Assembly (NCBI GenBank): GCA_035222895.1 | Contig: JAVYIG010000603.1 | Location: 62,001 to 126,000 of the forward strand | Direction of reading: 5' to 3' | DNA length: 64,000 nt | From: Strongylocentrotus droebachiensis | Taxonomy: Eukaryota; Echinodermata; Echinoidea; Camarodonta; Strongylocentrotidae | Shown here: positions 45,168 to 56,792 of the stretch, in pieces | Layout of the letters: each line of letters opens with the position of its first letter | Numbering within the stretch: position 1 is the stretch's first letter | Notes under the pieces: model-generated | Database searches by the model: none | What the model was told of the DNA's origin: nothing | The model's input: only the letters and a program-made list of their open reading frames with translations | Translations under genes and position numbers: made by a program

Positions 45168-45520
45168 CTGAGTTAATAATGAAAAGAATTAGACAAATCA
45201 TGAGTACTTTTTGAAACATTCAAACAGACTTTCCGTAAATATTCATGAATCCGACCTTAATTTCCGATACTTCCTTAAAATACGAAACCCACATTCCTTG
45301 TTGTTAACCCCAATTGGAGAGCAAATAGTCATGCCCTGAACTATGGATGTAGTAAATAACTTGAAAGAGAAGAAAAGTGGAGGATACGACCGTATACAAC
45401 TTTACGAAGTCAACATATTTCTGGTGATGACCCATGACCCATCACCTACAACCGAGAACCTCTCGTAGGAGAGTCAAGAACCTACATGAATATATCACAG
45501 TGCTCCTATATTACACTTAC

Positions 45521-45700
45521 CCTCACACTGAGGAAACGGTTCCGAGAAACTTCCTGAGCTCGTGCAGTTAACAGACGACGCACCAATTAGGTTATAATCA
45601 GTCGGACAAGAGAAGTTGCATCGTTGCTTGTAGCGTACTGAATCACCGGGTGAACACGAAGAAGATACGTTTTCTCCTAATGAAGGTACGGTGCACGTTA
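45521..45700 (-). CDS. CCP (sushi) exon L, first of the array
   Basis: A 180-nt exon, phase 1-1, bounded by ACTCAG and GTAAGT. It encodes a CCP module with six cysteines spaced as in selectin CCP repeats: VTCTVPSLGENVSSSC, then RCNFSC, VNCTSSG and FPQCEG. The usual tryptophan before the last cysteine is replaced by Phe (GSFSEPFPQC). Among the array it is distinguished by G for E in SLGENV and by FPQC rather than FPEC. It is one Ile codon shorter at its 5' edge than its neighbours. Confidence 0.78.
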
Positions 45701-46074
45701 CTGAGTTAATAATGAAAAGAATCAGAAAAACCATGAGTACATTTTAAAATATTTGAATAGTCTTGTTATGGAAATTAATGAACCCGACCTTATCAACGGA
45801 TTTGCAGAATTCGCCATTTCTGTCTTGATTAGCTCCATGATAACCTTTTAAACACCTATATGGCTGATAACATCAAGCAGTCGACGGGAATCTCATTTGA
45901 GCAGCCAACTAAAGCAGCTTCAGACAGAAGACTTAAGACCTGTGTCTCAAGGTCCATTCCATTTAATTTCATTTCAAAGGCCTCCAAGCTATGGGATATA
46001 TAGACAGGAAAATAGAGAGTGAGATAGATAGCTTCATGTTCAGTTCAGTTCAGTTCAGTTTATTGAATTCCATC

Positions 46075-46990
46075 TTTAAAGTAGATATTTATTGATTTTA
46101 AAAACAAACTTTTATTTCATTATTGCAAAGTTGAAACTTTGATTCGACAAGGTTATCAACATTGAATGCTTGGAAACATTCGAAGTAATGATTATTATAA
46201 TAACAAAACGCTTGAATACAGCCCGGCATAGCACCTGAAGAGCTCTCCGAACGCTGCTGAGATGTGTGAGATCACAGTATGGACATGATTTGCACAAGCA
46301 GACGATGTCCCATGACATCTCACACATTTTCAGTGCCTGTGTTTTCATCTTCTCTTGAGTTCTTTCTCTTACTATTGTCTTCACTACCGTCAGGCTAAAT
46401 TTATAATCTATTGCCTCACTCTAAACCCCACGCATGGTTTTATTTTGATGACAAATGCAGCGATACAAAAATAAAGGAATCTGTCGCTTGTAAACAAAAT
46501 AAGACGCCATAATATATTCAGCTGCACACACCGCGGTATGTTCGGCGTTTCAAGAGGGAACGAATGCCGTCCTCGGTGGTTTTTCAATTTGAAAGTCTAG
46601 TTTCTTTGATTGTGAATTAATCCCTATCCTGTTTATTTACAAGCAAAAGATTTTAGTTATCAGAATCGGGTCATATCCCCTTTTGAAAGATTTGACATGC
46701 CATTACATTTATATACACTAAACTCATTATAATTTGATAAATAATAGCTTTGCAATTATGTTCATTCTTTATGGGATGTCGTCTGCTTGGGCAGTATTGG
46801 TCCATATAGTGACGTCATTAAAACATCGGTATTTTCCCGGCGAATCTCTCGTATATCCCAGCTGCTTTGGAGGTGGTTGTATTTATATTTTTATAAATCA
46901 CCCGATATGTAGTTGACCTAAAACTTGTACGATGGCTATCTGTTAGCTTACCAGTTTCTAGTAATACATTAGTTGACATAATTGTGATGA
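46075..46990. mobile_element. TTTAAA-target insert, copy 2, right end broken
   Basis: Starts after CTTTAAA with GTAGATATTTATTGATTTT and follows copy 1 (TTGCAAAGTTGAAACT, GATGTCCCATGACAT, TAGTTGACATA) until a non-LTR element begins at about 46990. The preceding 45740-46070 includes the dispersed repeat shared with 14830-15000 and a CAGTT repeat (46040-46070). Confidence 0.5.
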
Positions 46991-47071
46991 AAAAGTCAGA
47001 AGATAGCAAAGGGGAAGAAAGAAAGAGAGAGAGAGAGAAAGAGAGAGGGGTAACAAGCTAGATAAATACAT

Positions 47072-49090
47072 TCAGTGAGAGTCATGCGCAATCAAGAAAC
47101 TTTTGAGATTACGTTTAAAACTGTTGTAAAATGAGATTGAAGTTATATTAGTTGGAAGCAAGTTCCAAATTTCAGGTGCATGATGTCTGCAAGAATATGA
47201 TGCAACATTTGTATCAACACACCATCGGTGATATTTCTTCTTATTTCTAGTATTATAGTTTACATGTATTGTACTGTTTTTTATAAACATATCGGATAGG
47301 TTTTTAGGAAGCAGACTTTTTTCGTTCTTAAATATAAGTATTGCACACAAATATTCATTTAACTGGTAAACATTCAATATATTAAGTTGTTTAAAAAGTG
47401 GTCTTGAATGAGATTGATAATGAGATATCGTTATATTTCTTACAACCCTCTTTTTAGAATATATAAACGATGCAGTTTGGTTGGGTATTTGTTTGCCCAA
47501 ACAATGTTGCAATAACTAAGAAACGGTACTATAAGTGTATTGTATAACATAAGAAGAACAGATTGAGGCAAAGTATGGCGGAGTTTGCTGATGACACCAG
47601 TATTCCTAGACATTATCTTATTAATATGGGATATATGTGTTTTCCAGGATAAGTTTTCGTCAATAAAAATACCCAAGAACTTGGTATTAGCAACACGATT
47701 AAGAACATTATCATCCATTTTTATTTGATATGAATTGAGGAGCTCTGTAAAAACCGGTTTATATTTGGAATGAAAATATATAAAATTTGACTTTCCAGCA
47801 TTCACGATTAATTTATTGCATTTAAACCGATTCGATACTTTACGCAATTCAATATTTAGCGTGCTATATAAAGACCCAATGTAATTTGAGGTGTAGAGGA
47901 TTTTGGTGTCATCAGCAAAAAGAATGAATTTAAATTTATCTGAACAATATGGAAAGTCATTAATATAAAGTAAAAACAGAAGGGGCCCCAGGATTGACCC
48001 CTGGGGCACACCACATGAGATTTCCGAATAATCAGATAAAACACCATTAAATGATACACATTGAGTTCTACTATGTAAATAACTTTTGAACCAGAGGAGT
48101 GGTAAACCTCTTATCCCATAACAGGCAATTTTGGATAATAATATAGAAAAATCAATTGTATCAAATGCCTTGCTTAAATCTAAGAAAACACCAATAGCAT
48201 GCAATTTTTTATTAAATGCACTTATTAAATAATCTTGAAGATCAATAACAGCCATTTATGTCGACACATGCTTTAAAAACCATACTGACTATCATTCAAA
48301 ATAGAATTTGTGTATAAATAGCTATATGTACGATTATAGACGAGCCTTTCTAAGATTTTTGAAAAGTAAGGAAGTATAGATATAGGCCTATAATTATCAA
48401 CATTATGAATATCAATTTTGTTATGAACAGGTACAACTTTTGCAATTTTCAATCTAGAGGGAACAACTCCAGTAGAAATCGATAAATTGAAAATATAACA
48501 CAATGGTGTAACAATATAATGTATTACATTCTTTATGACATCAGGATTGAATTAATCAATACCACAACTATTTGTACAATTCAATTTCTTTACTACATCA
48601 ATAATTTCATTTTCAGATACAGCTTTAAAATATACAGAATTGGAATTTTGCTTTGGCAAAAATTTGGCAAAATTGTCAGTATTGCTTAACGATAAGGAAT
48701 TTTTTAAAGACAGACCAATATTTACGCAAAAATTGTTAAAATGATTGGCAATATCTTTAGAATGAGATATTTGTTTCCCATTTACATACATGAAATTAGG
48801 TGAGGCATTGTGAGATTTACCCAGGATACCATTGATTAATTGCCATGTTTTTTCATATTTCCCTTTATTGCATAAAATTTCATCTTGTAGTAGTCTTTAC
48901 GGGCAAGTTTTAATAACTTATTAGTGTAGTTCCGTATTCGAACGTATTTCCTCTCGTTATTTTCTGTAGGTGAATGACAATACCTTCTATATACTTTATT
49001 TGTATTCCATATCTTTGTATACAAGTCAAATGTAATCCACGGTTTTCTAATCTTTTTACGAACAGATTATTAAAGTCAAATGCTCTGTTA
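47072..49090 (-). pseudogene. Reverse transcriptase pieces of the AT-rich non-LTR element
   Basis: At least five open pieces in shifting frames: a lead-in with VRIRNYTNKLLKLARKDYY, then NFCVNIGLSLKNSL, the finger region NYRPISILPYFSKILERLVY, the core with LDLSKAFDTIDFSILL, GVPQGSILGPLLF and FADDTKIL, and the C-terminus YSCRHHAPEIWNLLP. The order is complete, so decay is by small indels and stops only. Confidence 0.85.
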
Positions 49091-49100
49091 TAAAGTAATG

Positions 49101-49707
49101 CATATTACTCCGATTGTCTCATTTTCGCTCGCGTGAACATTGCCAGCACAAACCACTGACCTCTACCTCCTGAACGGATCATCGCACATTCCCATTCACT
49201 ATACGTTACGTACTAAAAGGCTGTATTGTCTGACCGTTCATGAATATTCATGTTTTTGCTAAACTCGGCAAAATGTTTGCTTTTACTAAATGGAAAAATT
49301 ACGGTGGGGGGTTGGATGAATTGGACAAAATGAAATAGGCAGAAGTGATCTATGATAATTCATGCGTTTTATGTTTCGTGTGCTCGACCTATAATCTTCA
49401 AATCGCTTGGTAAACTGAGTCCAAAGTTAGACTTGTTTAACATGTGTGTTATAGGCAATGGCGAGCTTGCAACCTATTTTGAAAAATTACGGTGGGTGAA
49501 CTTTCAAAAGTCAATGAGACATGAGGGCTCAAATGAAAGAGCTAGTGATAACGTACGTCGGGGTGGATGTGCTTTTCGTTTAAACAAAAAATGAATTTTT
49601 AACGATTTTTTTAAAAAACGTCCATAGGCTAACATGTTAGGCTGCTGACGCTGACCATGCTCTGACGATAGGGGGCGTCGTGAAATGAGACTAAACGGAG
49701 CCATATG
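49101..49707. mobile_element. CATATTACTCCG TIR element, copy 4
   Basis: 607 bp, ends CATATTACTCCGATTGTC and CTAAACGGAGCCATATG, internal GGTGGGTGAACTTTCAAAAG and AACGTACGTCGGGGTGGATG as in copies 1-3. It separates the endonuclease from the RT of the host element. This is an independent insertion, more diverged and shorter than the others. Confidence 0.75.
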
Positions 49708-49741
49708 GATAAAGTTGCCGAAAACTTTTCAAAAGCTACGA

Positions 49742-50692
49742 CTATACATCGGTATAATTAAAAATATTCCAGTCATTACGTAACAAATCCTCTTTGAAAA
49801 CATTAAGAGATACATCATTGATAATACGAGTATTATATACAAAAATGTTATAAATAGGAAACTGTTTTTGTGTTATTTGAAATATTGGGAAGTGATCAGA
49901 TATATCATTATAAAACAAACCAGAAGAAACATTCAGATCAAAGTTATTTGTAAATATGTTATCAATAAGGGATATTGATCTGTCAGTCATTCTTGAAGGC
50001 TTATCAATTAAAGGAATAAAAAAAAATGAATGTATTGCGCTCAAGAAATTACATACAGCATTGCCAGTATATTTCATAAGATCAATGTTAAAATCGCCCA
50101 TTATATAAACCTGTTTATGTTCAGTATTAGTTTTCCGTAAACAAATTTCAAAGACAGGGATGAAATCATTGATATTTGATTGAGGTTTCCTATATATAAC
50201 ACCTACAATAATATTCTTATGTCTCGGCAAGTTGATTTCAATAAACAGTGATTCATAATCGCATGAGGGGTATAATATATCATTGCGTATTACATATTCA
50301 AAATTGTCAGCGACCAACAGACCAACACCTCCACCCTTTACTTCTTGGCGATCAGAATGTATAAAAGAATAACCAGATACATTAAATAATAGTGGCGTAC
50401 TGTCATTAATCCAAGTTTCAGAGAAACCATAAACAGAGAAATATATACATAAAGTAAAGATGAAATTGGATATAGCATTAAAGTTTTTATTCAAACTACG
50501 GGAATTAAAATGTAAAATACTAAAATGATGGTCAATGTTACTGAAATCTTCATCAATATAATATTTACAGTTCAGAAATCTACTGAAATGAAACTCATCT
50601 TCATTTTCAGATAAAAAGTTTAAATTATTAATATCAGTATGAGTATCTGTAGTATTACTACCAAATATTGCACAAAGTTCATCATTATTCAA
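49742..50692 (-). pseudogene. Endonuclease region of the AT-rich non-LTR element
   Basis: 316 open codons with APE-endonuclease motifs: LHFNSRSLNKNF, GFSETWIND, GGGVGLLVAD, IMGDFNIDLMKY, LIDNIFTNN and ISDHFPIFQ. The frame ends at a stop next to the TIR insertion; the alternative frame VVAFEKFSATLS continues the protein up to the insertion point, indicating a frameshift. Confidence 0.85.
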
Positions 50693-50849
50693 GTAGATAG
50701 AATACTTTTACTATTCAACGGTTGAATAATATCGAAACCTGTGGAAAATATATAAGTATCCCATAAAAGAAATGTAATGCGTACTATACTTTACTATAAA
50801 GTCCTTGAAATTCCTTTTTTTATGTGAATTTGTTTTGTATGGTTAAAAT

Positions 50850-51438
50850 TAGGACTTCCAAGATTCATTCACATAAGGTATCTAATACTTCCATCACCCT
50901 TGCTGGTCATACTATTTCTGTAACTTCATGATGTCTGTCATAACCCCCTGTGTGTTTTTTTACTCAAACATGGCAAGTTCCACAAATATAATAAGTTTGC
51001 AAATCAGTCCGGTATCAGTTGCGGAACTAAGGATTCATACAAAAATACTAAACTCGCTGTGCCGCGGAGAAGATCACCCATGCTCAATTGCACCCGTCTT
51101 CATTTTAGGAATGCTCTTCAACTTACCTCGAAAAAGAGACTGGGTTGGAAAATGCACCGTGTACTAGGATTTAAAAAAAACCTGTGAATGGTGATGTTCT
51201 GCAAAGCATGAAAACCAATTCTCTCTTTCGCCTTTGACCCCAAATACCTAGATGTTACTTTCATGCCCCAATTTCAAATGCACCCTGGGATAGCTTGGTG
51301 ACTTGGTCGCTCCCGGTCTACTTTGGCATTTGACCCTACTTACCCTTCAAATCAGGTCGTCTTTATATGGCTACACAAATTATAATCACGTTTGAAGCTT
51401 ATACCTGGTTGTTTGAAATATCGCGATAACGAGGCTAA
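50850..51438. other. Unassigned intron sequence
   Basis: No exon, repeat boundary or coding pattern recognised. Its sequence (for example TTTGACCCCAAATACC and ATATCGCGATAACGAG) looks like old repeat, and TATTGCGATAACG recurs near 53446 beyond the inserted elements. Confidence 0.3.
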
Positions 51439-51440
51439 TA

Positions 51441-52281
51441 CACTGTTAGAAAAAAATTAAACAAGTTGTTTAAAATTTTAAACAACCCCGAGTTAACCGG
51501 TGAATCGCTCAACTGTTGTTTAAAAATTAAACAAATTAAGGTTGTTTACATTTTGAACACTTAGTTGTTTAAAAATTAGGAAACCTTTTAAACAACAGTT
51601 GTTTAGTAATAAAATTGCACAACTCGGTTGTTTAAAGCAAGTTGTTTAAATTTTAAACAATAATGTTTAAATTACTAAGCAACTGTTGTTTATTCAGTAT
51701 TACTGCACAACTGGGTTGTTTAAAAGGAGTTGCTTAAATTTTAAACAGAACTGTTTAATGGTTATTATCTGGTTGTTTGAATTTGTGAAATGACCTACTG
51801 GAACCACTCCTGCAATGATCACAACGATGTATACACTGTAACATGCAGAGCTTCTTGCCAATTTACTTCAACATTTGTTCATCATATTCATGGCAGTGAC
51901 AGACAACATTATTATTTGTCTCTATAACTTCACCTAAACCCCATCGGCGAAGCCGAGAAGAACCAAGTCGTCGCCTTGCCCTTGTTCCGCCATTTTCGTC
52001 TGCACTGCACTGCACTAGCACTGCATGCTTGCATGCATGTATTATGTACGTACTTTGTGCATATCCCATGTGTGTGCGCAAATTGCAATCGCGTATCGAG
52101 AAAATATCAACGACGCCCCCGGGACTTTTTAAACAACTCTGTTTAATTAAATATTTTTGTCTTTTAATACATAGTTTTTTAAGTCAATCGAGCACTGGTT
52201 TTTCGATTTTGAACAACGTTGTTTACTTTTTTAAACAACATTCTTTTAAACAGTGATATTTTAAACACCGTTCTAACAGTG
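51441..52281. mobile_element. TIR element built of TTGTTTAAA-type repeats
   Basis: CACTGTTAGAA at the left and TTCTAACAGTG at the right, each next to TA, enclose 841 bp. The outer parts are filled with GTTGTTTAAA / TTTAAACAAC motifs in both orientations, while the centre (51780-52110) is ordinary sequence. No transposase. TA target would fit several DNA transposon groups. Confidence 0.7.
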
Positions 52282-52449
52282 TACCTGTCATTTCAGAAAT
52301 TGACATATATAAGCTTCGACCATTGTACCTTGTACCTTGTACCTTGTAGAAATAATCCCGATGGCAGCTATCATACAGCTAAACTGAGATGTCCGTGCAA
52401 CGTGCTGGCATAGTGACAGTGGATGTAATTCAAAACAGTGAATGATTTC

Positions 52450-53430
52450 TATTATTTACAATAAAACGGTGGACGTGCAAGTAAAAACCGAGACGTGGAG
52501 TCTACAGTAGCTTGGACCCAACTGGAGGAGGCAACGCTCTGATGATGGATAGAGCAGCCTCCTGGAAGGTGGTCACTGTTGGAGATATTACCGCAGCAGC
52601 TGACAGGTGGTTCCATGTCCAGATGGTGCGAGGATATAGAAGGAGTACTTGAAGCTATCAATGGAAGCTGTGGGTACTGTATACTTCAAAGGGTGATCAT
52701 TTCTGCCGAGATATGTAGCCGGGATAATGTGAGTGGGAAAAGGCATGTTGAGTTGATGATGGTGCATCTTGTAAAACAAAGTGGACTGTGCAGAAGCCTG
52801 CGATTGGGAAGGGTATCCCATCCCAGTGTGTTGACAAGTGCTGTGACTGACGTTACTCTCCGGTAGTCATCGTATGCAAAACGGGCGGCAGCTCGCTGTA
52901 CTTTCTCAAGACTTTGTATTGATGTCAGAGTCCGAGGGTTCCAAGCTTCACTGCCATACTCAAGTTGAGGACGAACAAGCATTGTGTAGGCTTTGTATTT
53001 GATGTTCTTGGTGCACGGTGGTAGAGATCTGCGTAGGAGGCCAAGGGTTCTATTGGCTTTCTGGGTGGTGAGTTTACATTGGGTGTTCCATTTAAGGTCA
53101 TGGGTAATCGTGACACCAAGATACTTGTATTGTCTTACTCGAGGAATTGACTCACTTAGTAGGGTGTAGTCAACTGTGATGGGGTGCTTCTTGTTTGTGA
53201 TTGACAATGTAGCACACTTCTTGATGTTGAATCCCATCAGCCATTTGTGGACCAGTCTGCAAGAACATGGAGATCTTCTTGCAGTATATGAGTGTCAGAG
53301 GGAGAGTCGATCCGCCGGTAGATGACACTGTCATCTGCAAATAGACGCAATGACCTACGTTCCCCGAAATCTGAATAAATTGTCTTCCTAAGGTAATACA
53401 AACTATCAACGGGTTTGAAGTTCATAATTC
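52450..53430 (-). pseudogene. C-terminal RT fragment of a CR1-type element
   Basis: Pieces in three frames: RLFADDSVIYRRID (RT catalytic FADD), MGFNIKKCATLSIT then YKYLGVTITHDLKWN, LEKVQRAAARFAYDDYRR, LGWDTLPNRRLL and the end SFKYSFYILAPSG. The 5' part is truncated and at least two frameshifts occur. It resembles the RT of the 28-32 kb element in layout but is a different, older family member. Confidence 0.82.
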
Positions 53431-54055
53431 AAGTGGTTCTTGAAATATTGCGATAACGTACTCAAATACCTAGTCCGATCGTTTACCTACGGTAATACAT
53501 ATTATAAACAATTTAGAAATTGACCTCTATGAACTTTAACCTTTGACCTACGTTCCCCGAAAATCTGAATAGAATGTTTTCCTATTTTTAAAAATCTATC
53601 ACCGAGTGTATATACCTCTTCTACTTTTGATTACGACCCTTTATAATGTTGATCAAAATACTCAGTAATCAACCTTTCCCAATTGCTTACAGAAGTTTAT
53701 TTCACCATGCAACGTCATGGCAGTACATAACTTTATAATTGAAATATTTGGACCGTGTGCTGTCTGAGAGTTTGTACGCTTCGACAAAAATAAGGAAGTA
53801 CACAGTAATGCTGTAATCGATGAGCATGTTAATGGAAAAAACATTGATAAAAGAATACATAATTGGGGTTTTCTGTTGTACGCAGAAAATCTAAATTTTG
53901 CATTTTGTCATCAATATTCGACGTCAAACACATTTGCTTGAAAATCCTTGCAGAAATGTATCTTACATGACATCCTCTTTCACCTTTTTTATGATACAAT
54001 CTAAGTGAAATTTTGTCATCAAAATTTCGGGGCTCCCAACACTTCTCACAATCTT

Positions 54056-54562
54056 TTAAAGAGACTTGGTAACATTGTTCAGATGAGAGATATTGGTGCT
54101 AAGGTAGTTAATGCTAAAGGTACAATTAAAGTTTGAGTGAAAACAGACTATTATTAATGATACAAATTTGGAAAAACCGATCTGATCTATTCCTTAATTC
54201 TCTCAACAATAGTATTACAATTTGATTACATTTTAGGTGAATGTAAATCGTCACAAAGCAATGAATTGGCTTTATATACCATTCCAGACATGCAAGATTT
54301 TTCAAAGCCCGTCTTGGGTATTATTTTCCTGTAAAAACGGTTTGGAAAATCCAAAAATGGTTGGGAGAATTTACTGCTAGAGGGTGTTGGACAGTGACAC
54401 CTTCAAAGAAAACCATAAATATCTTTGTGGTTTCAGAATTTTTCAGGATTTCTATGCATGTTAGAGGGTAAGTACAGTAGAAGGAATATAATAAGTAATA
54501 TTTCATACAAAAATTAGGTAGTTTTTCCATCTATATTCAACATTGTTTCCGAGTCACTTTAA
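54056..54562. mobile_element. GGGACTTGGTAACATTGTTC MITE, copy 1
   Basis: Starts TTTTAAAGAGACTTGGTAAC and ends CAACATTGTTTCCGAGTCAC before CTTTAAAGG; internal GTTGGGAGAATTTACTG and GTACAGTAGAAGGAATATA recur in copy 2. It abuts copy 2 with a shared TTTAAA. The region 53430-54050 to its left has no recognisable feature. Confidence 0.6.
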
Positions 54563-55101
54563 AGGGACTTGGTAACATTGTTCAGATGAGAGATAGTGGT
54601 GCTAAAGTAGTGACTCCAATGCTAGATGTACAATTAAAGATAATCTGAAAATTTGAGTGAAAACGGACCATTACTCATGGTACAAATTGGGAAAAACTGG
54701 TCTGATCGATTCCTTAATTCTCCCAACTATATTATTACAATTTAATTACATTTAAGGTGAATGAAAATCGTCACAAAGCAATAAAATGGCTCTACATTCC
54801 ATTCCAGACATTTAAGTGTTGACAGATTTGTTATAGCCTGTTTTATATCTTTTTTTCATTGAAAAACGGTTGGGAAAATTCAAAAATGGTTGGGAGAATT
54901 TACTGTTAATCACTGTTAGGGAGTGTCATACATCGACTCCTTCAAAAAAAAAACATAGATATCTTCGTGGTTTGAGAATTTTTTTCAGGAGTTTTTGCAT
55001 GACAGAGGGTTAGTACAGTAGAAGGAATATAGTAAGTAACATTTTATACAAAAATTAAGCAATTTTTCATCAACCTTCAACAATGTTACCAATTCCCTTT
55101 A
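54561..55101. mobile_element. GGGACTTGGTAACATTGTTC MITE, copy 2
   Basis: The inverted ends AAAGGGACTTGGTAACATTG and CAATGTTACCAATTCCCTTT are clear here and flanked by TTAA-containing bases, as in piggyBac-type or similar elements. Tandem arrangement with copy 1 suggests insertion into the end of an existing copy or duplication. Confidence 0.65.
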
Positions 55102-55109
55102 AGATTTGT

Positions 55110-56090
55110 GAGGTCGCAGTTCGAAACAAAATCTTATAAAGAGAAAATAAACGCAACCCTGATGGGGTTATAAGCACATTTTCATAACGGAAACCTGAAA
55201 AGACCTTTAATATTAAGTAACATATTAATATCATCTATGAATGCGAGGGAGCTTTGGGGGAAATTGCTCTTAGTATCTTTAAATTAGGGGCACGTTTAAT
55301 CATGAGAGAAAAGTGGGACACTATTCGAAAGGGATAAGACACTTATTAGAAAAGAAAGGGGGTACGTGTCATAGTACATGAAAGTTAATCATCATAGATG
55401 GCAATGGGGCACTTCTTACACCTGAAAAGTATCGTCTAGAAAGACAGTAACACTGCTATTATGTTCAAAGTGATTTTTCAATCTATCATTTATGAGAATG
55501 TACTTTGTTTTTTCTTGAATTTTGTTTACAGATGAGCGTCTACAATTATACCACATTTCCCACAATTGTGCCAGGAGCGTCAAGTTTGACAGACATGTCG
55601 GATTACAAATGTTTAATATTAGTATTTTTATCATTAAGAAAGAACAAAAAAATGGGTAAAAGTTGCCCGCCTGCTTAGTCTTTGGCAGTTAAGGAGACAA
55701 ATCTGGTGAACTTACTTCAACAATTTTTGCAAAGTTCAAAATAAATGCTGGTTAAAAATGTTAGTATAACGTTTATTACAGTGTCTTCTTTGTACCAGTA
55801 TGTAATTGCATAATGATCCATATGAGCTCATGTTCTAGTATGTGGGTAACATTTAGTGTTATGGAAAATACCGAATAGGCGGGTACATTTGTTTCTAAGA
55901 TAAAATAAATCACACATATAAGAGGTTAAATAATTGGCAAAACTGTAGGTTTCAAGATGCAGACACCAAAACCACTGGTCTGTTATCAAGGCCTAGTAGT
56001 AGGGCATTGGAGATTCAAACCAGTTTCGATTCACGGGGAGACATCATTTTAATCTTTGCAAATAAAAATCTTCATCGATTGAAGAATATA
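55110..56090. other. Intron 2 of the gene model, nothing recognised
   Basis: Mostly plain AT-rich sequence. A B-box-like GGTTTGAATCTCC on the minus strand near 56010 could be a worn SINE, but no A box was found. Confidence 0.3.
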
Positions 56091-56095
56091 CTTAC

Positions 56096-56185
56096 CGCAG
56101 AATGTAGGTTTTTCTCGTAATTTCACGGGAGGAGATGTGCAGTTACATGTTTGCTCGTTACTGGAACAAACGTCTGATGCGGGTA
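56096..56185 (-). CDS. Small Cys-rich exon, second exon of the CCP/EGF gene
   Basis: A 90-nt open exon lies between an acceptor (CTTTAG) and a strong donor (GTAAGTAT), phase 1 on both sides. It reads IPASDVCSSNEQTCNC followed by TSPPVKLREKPTFCG, with four cysteines in the pattern C-x6-C-x-C-x13-C. The first codon is completed by the last base of the signal exon (A plus TA gives Ile). The module is too short for a full EGF domain and I do not recognise it as a named family. It could be the N-terminal neck of the mature protein. Confidence 0.55.
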
Positions 56186-56792
56186 CTAAAGTAGAATTGA
56201 TAAAATGAAATAAAGAACCTTAAAGATAATGTAACACACAAAATGCTGAATCGCCCTACAATCAATCATGTAAGAAACAAACTCAGACGAAGAAACAGTT
56301 AAGGAGAGCACCAAATGAATTAAAATTAAAAAAACCTACACAAATATATATCTATATCCGAAGCTGAACAGAAGTACTTACAAAATAAAGGACGTAGACA
56401 AAAATAAGCCCATGAAATAGAAGAACTGAGAGTGAAAGGTGAACCAACGAGGTTGGAATGGGATGAGGATGAGTGAGGGGTAGTCTCATCAATGATAATG
56501 AAACATAAACGAAGGAGACATGAGCTGGGTGAAGGTTATGAAACGAAAATGGAAATGAGGTAAAGAGCATGAACAGCCAGATGAGAGGAAAAACAATTTC
56601 AAGAACGAAAAATATAAAACTGAACCTCTTAAAATAAAAACATGAACTAAAGGAAAAAAGTTGAGTTCGAATGACGCGATTACAATGTGAAATATATGTA
56701 ATATTGTGTATATATATTTCAAGCTATGCCCCATTCTCTTCCCCTTTAGAATAAAATGGACTAGTGAAAAGCGCAGATAGATAATAACTTAC

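Larger units (their letters stand above)
46990..50750 (-). mobile_element. AT-rich CR1/Jockey-group non-LTR element, broken
   Basis: Order on the minus strand is endonuclease (50692-49742), an inserted TIR element (49101-49707), then RT pieces in several frames down to 47072, and a 3' end rich in GAGA near 47020-47050. Several frameshifts show it is older than the elements at 28 and 38 kb. Confidence 0.82.
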
